A stretch of DNA of 64,000 bases, taken from Salvator merianae. Lineage: Eukaryota; Chordata; Lepidosauria; Squamata; Teiidae. The first letter of the stretch is position 1. The number at the start of each line of letters is the position of its first letter. This document shows, piece by piece, positions 56,220-64,000 of the stretch. Where the stretch lies: positions 53,928,839 through 53,992,838 of the forward strand of contig QVOM02000126.1 of the NCBI GenBank assembly GCA_003586115.2, read 5' to 3'. A program made the translations under genes and the position numbers. A model generated the notes under the pieces. That model was not told the origin of the DNA. It was given only the letters and a program-made list of their open reading frames with translations, and ran no database searches.

Positions 56220-57770
56220 TGAGGACTAAAGTTAGGAATTTTTTTTAAAAAAGTATTTAGAAATTTATTGGACAACAAATATAAATGCACTTATTCTGGA
56301 AAAAAATCTAATAAATATCTGGATAGAAAGGTAAGTATATGAATATAATAACAAGAATAAGAGAATTAAAATAATTACAATGACAAAAATCATGTATTTA
56401 TTCCATCTCTTCCCATGCAAGCATTGAAGCTAACTTTAAAAAAAAGAGATAAAAAATGAAAAAAAAAAGGTTTTTAAAAATAAAAATCCAAGAATAACAA
56501 AACAATCACTGAAAATTTCAAAAGAAGGGGGAGTTTGAGAAAATTATAGAGCTGTAGTATAATGAACATTACAAATGGGTAAGAATTGAAAAAAAATATG
56601 TACATGGAATCAAAAATAAATCAGTAATGTTTGAAAAGAAAAACAATACATTAGGAAAGAAAATGTATAGACTGATAAAAACATTTGAAGTGTGGTGGAA
56701 ATGGCAGAAAAAGTTAGTAAAAGAAAGTTCAAAGGTGAATCTGATAATATATTTGAATTGTAAGGAAGAAATCATAAATGAAATATTTTTTAAAAAATGG
56801 GAGAAAAAGGTTACAAAAAGAAAGAAGATATGTTGGATGAAACAGGAAAAATAATGACTAGACAAAAATTAGAGAAGATAGTAGGAAGGGAATAATACAT
56901 GGAATAATAACCTTCACGAATCAAGAAAGTATAAAAGAAGCACATAAAAGATTACATAACCTCTTTGAAAAAATAATTAAAGAAAAAAAATGGGCAAAAA
57001 GATTGGGGGAAATCTATAAAAGGTTAATAAGATCCCAGAAAATGATAGAGGTAAAATTCTTAAAAAGATGGAGAAATGAACTACAGATAACTAGAACAGA
57101 CGTTAAAGAAATAATAAACGAATACGTTAGGGATAAGAATAACAGAACACAGGAATTAATAATGAAAATATTAAATAAATGGTACCAAACACCTAGTAAA
57201 TTGGCAAATATCAGAACAACAATCAATCCAAGGTGTTGGCCCAGATGTGTAGAAAGGGGTACATTTATTCATTCAGTATGGGAAAGTGAAAAAGTCTAAG
57301 AATGTGGGAAGTTAATAATGAAGGGGATAGGAAAAATAATTGGATATACTATTAGCTGGGATAAAAGTATGGCAGTGATGGGTATATTAAGAGTAGAGAA
57401 AACTAGACAGGGAGACTTTTATGCAATTAAGCAAATGATTTGGGCATTAATGTCAGTACTTGCATTAGGATGGAAAGACAGTAGCAAATGGATAATACAA
57501 ATATGGTATGCATACGTGATAGAACAATTAGAGTTGAACTCTTACTTGGTAAAAAGTGATATTTATAATGGATTGAGAAGAAATAAGCAAAGAATGGAAT
57601 GCTGGAAAAAAGTGACTGAATATGGAAAAAGATCACAGGGGAACAAATAATTAAAAGAAATATTTGAAACCATATCCCAGTGAGCAAGATAAAAGAAGAA
57701 GATCCAGCACATAGGGGGGTAGTGGGAGAATATAATTCATTGAGGAATTATAAATTTAAACAAAGGACTC
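56220..57770 (+). pseudogene. L1-type LINE remnant, ORF2 C-terminal region
   Basis: Plus-strand frames read LGKKMYRLIKTFEVWWKWQK near 56653-56712, then after stops a long frame with LIMKILNKWYQTPSKLANIR (57154-57213), a cysteine pair in a CWPRCVERGTFIHSVWE stretch, and a later LGWKDSSKWIIQIWYAYVIEQLEL. The order copies the ORF2 end seen at 26690-27515 and 29125-29310 (KWYRTPAQLANM). A/T-rich and broken; the family MWW motif is changed to SVW. The 3' end is placed before the (GT)n array. Confidence 0.65.
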
Positions 57771-57810
57771 GTGTGTGTGTGTGTGTATGTGTGTGTGTGA
57801 GAGAGAGAGT
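57771..57810 (+). repeat. (GT)n-(GA)n microsatellite
   Basis: GT units with one TA interruption followed by GA units. Confidence 0.93.
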
Positions 57811-59209
57811 ATTTAGATATTTTTTTAAAAAAATAAATAATACTACCAAAACAAAATTTAAGAAGACACTTGGTAACAGAAGTTCTTCTATGGGGGAAAA
57901 CTACTTGCTCTTCACTAGAGAATTTCTTTTATTGATTCTATGTTGAACAAGCAAGGTAATATTAATTTTCTGAGCTACTAATGCATAATTATAAGGTGGC
58001 ACCATCTAACTCACAGGAAATGAAACCTGGGTATCTACGTAGCTCCCCACTGGATGTGGGTGCTCCCTGCTCCACTCTCTGAAAGGGGCACAATTTTTGT
58101 AGGGTGGAAGGAATGACTATGAGATTGCCCCTTTCAGAAGATTTGGCATGGGATAATGTGTGAACATTGTTTTGGCCCCTATGCCAAATGTAAACCCAGA
58201 GTTCCGGTCACATACAGCATACAAACCTAACTTGTGACATTTTTTTCTGGCCCTTGGCCAGTGATCCCAACTAGAACTTCACATAATGTGTGTACAGAAA
58301 GAAGGGCAGCTTTGAAACTCTGCCCATCTAATGACAGCCATCTCCCTGCTATCTCCAATCAGCCCTGATTAGAGCTTTGGATGGAAGCAGCCAATGCTTG
58401 TTTATTTTTGCTTCCTTCTCTTCCCTAGAAAAAAAAACATTCAGAAAACGATTTGTTGCTTTTTATATTTTCAAGGGCACAGCAGTCACTGTTCTTTCCC
58501 CAGAAAATGCTTGGCTCCTTTGTGTCTTTTTTATACCAGATGTTGTCCATAAAATACCAGTTTGTGGGGTCGTCTTACAATTTTTATAGGGAAATTATGC
58601 AGACTAGCAGTGAAGTTGTAATTCAGTATTAGTGTAGCATTGTACTCGAGGTCAGCTTTCTAGTTTAGCATTCATGCGATGTGTCATGGGGTGCTTGCAA
58701 CTCACTCCTCCAGCCACTTCCCACTCCTTGGCATTTATTGGCTGAGGTGGATGCCTCACTCTGCCTTAATCTGCCTCAAAGTTGAATTTAAATCACAGTA
58801 GCATCACCCTCCATTCTATGATAAGTGTGAGATTCAGTCAGAAATTCGCAGAAATAAATTTTCTATGAAGCAAAATAGATTATTTTGTTCTGACATCAAG
58901 ACTGGAGAAATTGCTACGACACAGTAGTCCAGTACCAGCACAAAGTTATACGTTCCATTTCCCTGCTTAATTCCACAGCCCTAGAACTGTGTGAGAATCT
59001 TTATCTCAATAGCAAACAGAGCCAGAGGTAGACGGTATGATCCTGAGATATTACAGAGGCCTCTTCACTTTCTCACTTCCATCCATGCCTCTCCCATAAG
59101 CACAGAACACAAGCAATTCACAAGTAACACTACAAAGAGCCAAATATGCTGGTAAAAAGTAACGTTGGATACAAATGAATATCAGGATACAGATAATTTC
59201 CAGTCTTCC
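57811..59209. other. Unassigned spacer
   Basis: 58000-58320 has pieces such as 'cactctctgaaaggggcac' and its near inverse 'gcccctttcagaag', a small inverted repeat at about 58074-58141. No gene recognised. Confidence 0.3.
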
Positions 59210-59693
59210 GGTGATTGGATCACTCTAGTTGGAACTGCTCCAACTGGAACTGGTCCCTGCTGAAGTGGTTCAGTTCTCCTGGGATGAGAACATCCACACT
59301 TGAAGGACCTGTTCCAGAACAGGACCTGCACTGCCCCACACCACTCTGAAGTTCACATGAGCTTCAAAATCTTCTGTGATGTCTCCAATGGTCAGGAATG
59401 AAAGTTCTTGGCTTTGGAGCCCATGGAGACCTATTTTGAACTGGGACAGGGAGGTATGCATCCTTCTGCATGGTCCCTGTCCCATCCTGGTGGTCCCTGG
59501 GCCTTGGTAGATCTGTTAAAGTAGGTCTACTGGTATCCCACTCTAGGTAACAATTTTGGTTCCCTAGACAGGGCTACGTTCTGTCCAATGTGGACAGAAC
59601 TTCCTAGCAGGGGGAGGGTCTCTTCTGTTCCACTCCAGAGTGTGGAATGAGAAGTCAAGAAGACTGATATTCTGGCCAGTGTGGAAAGGCCCA
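59210..59693. mobile_element. Non-autonomous DNA-transposon copy
   Basis: The right end is 'ccagtgtggaaaggcccac'. The interior shares its middle with 23330-23420 and 42680-42710 ('ggaatgaaagttcttggctt'). The left end near 59210 is approximate. Confidence 0.45.
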
Positions 59694-59705
59694 CAGTTAC
59701 ATACA

Positions 59706-60490
59706 GGGCCTGTTTGCACTTACCAAGTGGAACGTTCGAGGTTGCTTGCTGGGATGGAGCATTCACACCTGCAAACAGGGTCAGCTGAGTGGAAACTCCC
59801 TGAAGCTCACTTGAAGCCCATTCTAGCGTGGAACAGACCCCATCGTGCAGACACCGTCTGCACGATGGGGCCTGAAAACAGACCCAAAGCTGGATAATGG
59901 TGATTGCCAGTGCGAACACCATTATCCATTCCTGATGCTCTCCATGGCGACTGGGAGGCTCACACGGTGATGATGTCATCACGGCACGCTGCATGGGCCT
60001 CCCAGTCACCATGGCAGCGACCTGACGCTTTGTAGGCCACTGCCGCAGCGACCGCCATTCGTGCCCGCGATCGGGCACCAGAACGCCGTACGGGGCGCAA
60101 CGCGGCCTCGTCCAGCATCCCTGGCCCGATCGCGGCGGCGTGGGCTCGATTGGGGCCTTGTACTGGCCTATTCAGGCCCGCACAAAGGGGTAGACTCCAT
60201 TGCCCATCATGCATTGCATGATCACATGATCACGCAATGCATGATGGGCGGGCTGATCGCCCAGAAGATGGCTGCAGCCATGGACAAGAAGGTGAGTGTG
60301 AATGAATCCTCACCTGAAGCTCATTTTGAGCTTCAGGTGAGGATTCGGACAACTTTTTTCTTGTCCGGGCACTAGTAACAATTGGCAGCGGATGAAGTCT
60401 GCTGGCGGTCGCTACAGCCGTCCTGTGATGCAAATGCACTTGTCTAGCAAGCATCCTTGTTGCTTGCTAGTTACAAGTGTGAACAGGCCC
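59706..60490. mobile_element. GGGCCT-end DNA transposon with three perfect internal hairpins
   Basis: Left end gggcctgtttgcactta; inverted right end gggcctgttcacacttg. Inside are three perfect hairpins: 59838-59852/59856-59870 (15-bp arms), 60202-60217/60234-60249 (16 bp) and 60304-60323/60327-60346 (20 bp). The middle is GC- and CpG-rich. Frames on both strands (up to 183 codons) have no domain and arise from composition. No clear target duplication. Confidence 0.68.
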
Positions 60491-61000
60491 ATTGTCTCAA
60501 AGGTGACTAGGGCCATCTGGTGAGGTTTGGGAGAGGTGCATTCATACCACTTCCTGGTTTGGAATGGGGGATGGGGAATGGACTGTGCAGTCATGGCTGC
60601 ACCATTAGAAGGTTTGAACCCAACCCTTGCTAGGTCTGAAGTTTGGGTTTCTAGGTTCAAACTTTGGGGTTCAGAATCTGGTGGGTCTTCCATATAAATC
60701 TCTGCACACAGCTCTTCTGGCTCTGAACCCAGCTCCACTGGCCCTGCCCTTGTGCACTGGATTGACAGAGCACCAGCATGAATGGAGACAAATGGTGGCT
60801 AGGGGTAGGTGGACCTTCTGGCTGCTCCATCTCTCGACTAACTAACAAGTGCATTCAAGTTTGCACTTCATTCACAGCTGGTTGGCTTCTGGGTTGTTCT
60901 TGCCCTGAAAGTGTGAATCACACCCTCCTTGCTTGATCCTGACTGACCTGAACCATGCTAGTCAGAATGTTCTACTGGGGTAAGTGTGAAAAGGCCCACA
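60491..61000. mobile_element. DNA-transposon remnant with GGGCCT-type right end
   Basis: The right end is 'gtaagtgtgaaaaggccca' at 60980-60998. The stretch 'ggttcaaactttggggttcagaatctgg' near 60655 recalls the gtt/aac word content of other elements. The left end is not resolved; it may be the second half of an element into which 59706-60490 inserted. Confidence 0.35.
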
Positions 61001-63138
61001 GATACATATCATTGCTTAAACAGAGATATAGTACAGCGTATGAGTAAATAACATATGAACATTGCACTGAGTAATAAAAGTACCATAGTAATAAATAACA
61101 TGTTTAACATATGGGCAGTGAAGAGCTGGATAACATATCAGATTAAGTACAGAAAAAACTGTCATAGAAGCCACAGGGCTAACAATAAGACTATTAAAGC
61201 CTGAAGGTCAATGAAGCCTATATTATGTGCACATGCCTTTCTTCTCCTATTTATTTCTTAGTTTTATTTGTTTATCTTCTAGTCAAATTAAGCATTCTGA
61301 TGAACTTCAAACTCATTCATTGTCATGTGATGCCACTGAATCCAAGTCAAAAAGGCCGAGTGTAGATGCCTAGTGATTTTTGAAATGGTGTCCAGAGATC
61401 TGAGACTAATATTGATGTTTGGCTCTCAGGTGCAATAAGAAATGTGTCAGTAATAAGAAATAAATACAATTCATACTCTACTCCTGAATTTTTCAGTAGC
61501 ATTGATTCCATATGGGGTGATGTTTCCTGGTTCTATTTGAAAGCACAGAACCAGGCATTAAAGACTTCACACTGTGCACAAATACAGTGACTGTTGTGAC
61601 TGGGAACAAACTACTGAAATTGAGTTGGAATGCATTCAGTACATTTAAATAGAACTGAAAACTGCAGTCCATGCATATAGAATTGTGTTCAAACAGAAAG
61701 GTTTTGTTTAATGAAAATGTAGTCAGTGAACATCTAAAAATTCATGCAAAATTCAGTCAGGGACAAATTCTTGCCACTTCCATGGGTGTAAGTCTCCCTT
61801 GACCCAGGTTATTGGTGACACACTCTACTGTAAGTGTTCTTAAAATCAAAGTTACAGATCTATCTGTTCACTGAAATATTTCATATTCCTGAGGAACCAG
61901 AGACAGGATTTGCAGGGGCCTATTCCCAACCGTAATTTAACTAAAGTGCTGCCAAAAATCACACTAAGAAGAGGGTTATAGCTATAAGACTTTGCAAATA
62001 TGTAGTGTGCTGCTTGTACACCTGTTATTCCCAATCATGTTAACATTGCAGCCGGGAAACTTTCATCCCCCAGCTGTGATGGCACCGTTTCCTGGATTTA
62101 AAAGCACAGGGCCACAACCAACTATGACAGTGGACTGTGGTAGGTGTGGTAGTGTTGTTGTTGTTGCAGCAGCATGGTTGCTGGAACAACAGAAGTAAGT
62201 GCTGTCACAGTAGTTGCTCCTGCATTCCATTTGCAGTGCTCTTCTGAGTGCTTATGACAGGGTGGTGGCTGAATACATGTGTATCCCTGTGGGTGTTGCA
62301 CACGTCCAGTGTACCAACTGAGTTACACGGGAGCAGGGTCAAGTGAACCCTGTGCCCACTTGCTTTAATTATGGTGCCGTAATAGTACCATGCAGATCTT
62401 GCAGCAATCCAGATATAGGTGTGATTAAGAAGAGGAGAACTGAGTTTTCAGGATACCACTTTTACCCCATTGCATCTAGTTGTATGGCCTGCTACATTGC
62501 AATTCATATACCTGCTAGGTGGACATGTGGGCACAAGCAGATTCCTCAGGAAAAATAAATTAAAAAAGCAGGTGTGTGGATGCTGCCCATGGCATCTAAT
62601 TTCTATTGTGGTTGTGCACATGCATGGAGGATCAATATCACCTCTGATGGAAACAGTTTTATGATCAGTACAATGGATGCATCCTAGGATGGTGTATTCA
62701 GATAGCCTGATGTTCCTCTAAACAAGTATCATGATGAGACTGAATCATCTATTGGAGCATACTGTATTTGGAAGAACTGTGAAATTTTAAAAGCAGATAA
62801 AAACAATGAGAAAGGTCAGAGGCTGCCTCCCCACAGTCAGAATTGGGTAAGGCTCTTACTCTGACCATAGAGGTGGAGGCCATGGTATCTTTGTGTCATG
62901 CACCTCACCCTCTCACTAATACTGAAGCTAGGCAATGAAAATCCCCCAGTATGCACTAGGGACTTGACAGCACAGATGTATTTTTGATGTGTTCGAAAGA
63001 CCCCTGGAAGCTGACCATTTCGGGCATGTAAAAGAAGACTGCAAAGCAGAGTGCAGAGCAGGCAGGACACTCACATGGCTGTCACCTATCTATACAGTGC
63101 CTGAGGCCAGCAGCGCCTTCAGAATCACTCTTCCCCCT
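61001..63138. other. Unassigned spacer
   Basis: 2.1 kb without a recognised repeat family or coding domain. 62040-62290 has the look of a DNA-element interior ('gggaaactttcatccccc'), ends not found. Confidence 0.3.
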
Positions 63139-63283
63139 CCAGAATATATCCTGGAATAGGAGCCTGCCATTCTCATGCTAGTGCAGACTATGGGAGACCC
63201 CCAGGCAGGACTTGCTGTAGTCTGCACCAGCAGGTTCCTATTCCAGGATATAATCCAGAATAAGGCCCAGTGCAGAAAGGGCC
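63139..63283. mobile_element. Small palindromic DNA element
   Basis: Arms 63139-63161 and 63236-63258 are inverted at about 20 of 23 positions. Inner arms gctagtgcagactat and gtagtctgcaccagc are also inverted, so most of the segment folds on itself. The right outer end is 'cccagtgcagaaagggcc'; its partner on the left is missing here but present at 41212. No gene. Confidence 0.55.
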
Positions 63284-63429
63284 ATTGCCTCTGAGGGTGC
63301 TTGCTGGCCCTTGGAGACACATTGCCTGTCCAAGAGTATTGCTGATGTCAGAACGTTGCCCTCTCAAGGCCTCGCAGGGCATGCTTCTAATCAGGAGTGG
63401 ATGCAAACAGAGACAATTTTATGAGAACT

Positions 63430-63453
63430 CACAACAACAACAACAACAACAAC
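63430..63453 (+). repeat. (CAA)n microsatellite
   Basis: About seven units. Confidence 0.9.
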
Positions 63454-64000
63454 ATGTCTTGGCCAGAGTTCAGAAGCTCGGTAGCATCAAGGTTTATACT
63501 TGGATGAATAGTGGAATGGCAGAATTACTAGATGATTTCAGTTTTACAATAGTACACTGCACTAAACATGTAGGTAAAAGAAATATATTACTAGCTATTT
63601 ATAAATGTGTTTTTCAAACCATTTATATAAAAGGTGTGAAGACAAAGAAAAAGACATTGAAAACTAAATCCCTGAGAATTTTGATGATATATATAGATTC
63701 TTAGTAAGCTAATTATTTTGTAAAATGAAAGAAATTTCCTGCCAATAATACCCAGTGGCATATGCTACATATAGTTTGTTGTACATTTAGAATAAGGGAA
63801 AGAAAATATTGCTTCATCCCTAGTGCCAAATAGTTGCTTTGCAACTATTTTAAGTTATGAGGAAGATTATCTAGATTTTAAAGTTCAACCATTGCTGTAT
63901 TTCTGAGGCCTTCATTGAAAAAAGAGGCTTTCATTGTTCAATAAGGACCTCAGCCAGATTTGTCGCTTTCATCTCACATCACTTTGGTGACATCAACCAA
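63454..64000. other. Unassigned AT-rich spacer to the window end
   Basis: No repeat or coding domain recognised. Confidence 0.3.

Noticed and set aside
59527..60375. 183-codon minus-strand frame and overlapping plus-strand frames
   Set aside because: They cross two transposon ends and three perfect hairpins; no domain is recognised.
1..64000. A new multi-gene system or operon
   Set aside because: No set of intact neighbouring genes exists; every recognisable coding piece belongs to a known transposon class and is broken.

Overview
The window looks like vertebrate, most probably squamate reptile (lizard or snake), nuclear DNA with no complete host gene. The evidence is the mix of repeats: degraded L1 copies, an L2/CR1-group LINE with an apurinic-type endonuclease, tRNA-derived SINEs whose tails resemble LINE tails, a Ty1/copia element, a Helitron, a hAT transposase relic, many short inverted-repeat DNA elements and long (CCTT)n, (GATA)n, (ATT)n and (AC)n microsatellites. 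Nearly every open frame is a transposon fragment, a microsatellite translation or chance. I assign no host protein with confidence; one possible 82-bp exon (433-514) is flagged at low confidence.

Layout. 1-12.2 kb: a LINE tail, non-autonomous DNA transposons (1292-2119, 3283-3903, around 6333-6437), microsatellites and unassigned spacer. 12.3-14.2 kb: relic of an L1 ORF2 C-terminus. 14371-19107: a minus-strand Ty1/copia element flanked by the 5-bp duplication AGTCC, with an initiator-tRNA-Met-type primer site, gag, protease, integrase, partial RT and RNase H, and a 787-bp Helitron (14651-15437) inserted between A and T inside the RNase H region. 20.2-21.0 kb: a hAT transposase pseudogene.

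24.6-30.5 kb is a multi-level nest. A minus-strand L2-like LINE is split by a SINE (25013-25217) and by a 3.1-kb L1 (26312-29414). That L1 contains a second SINE (26380-26676) and a 1.6-kb 'half-L1' (27516-29108: 5' UTR, ORF1-like region and poly(A), no ORF2). Target duplications support three of the four insertions. 35.5-39.0 kb holds a longer copy of the same LINE with endonuclease, RT and C-terminal regions, disabled by frameshifts, a deletion and a YADD-to-YADS change.

From 41 kb to the end the DNA is dominated by short non-autonomous DNA transposons. One family has ends like TAGRGATGTGCA; its best copy, 54913-55682, has 8-bp hAT-like duplications and an interior made of chained palindromes. 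Another group has ends like GGGCCTNTTCACAC, for example 43932-44529 and 59706-60489. A third L1 relic lies at 56.2-57.8 kb. Stretches such as 33.5-35.2, 46.8-47.6 and 53.3-54.9 kb show no repeat I recognise and could hold single-copy or conserved non-coding sequence.

The elements do not work together as a pathway; the window records successive insertions, and the nesting gives their relative order. All calls were made by eye from translated motifs, terminal repeats and flanking duplications. Element ends without duplications are approximate.
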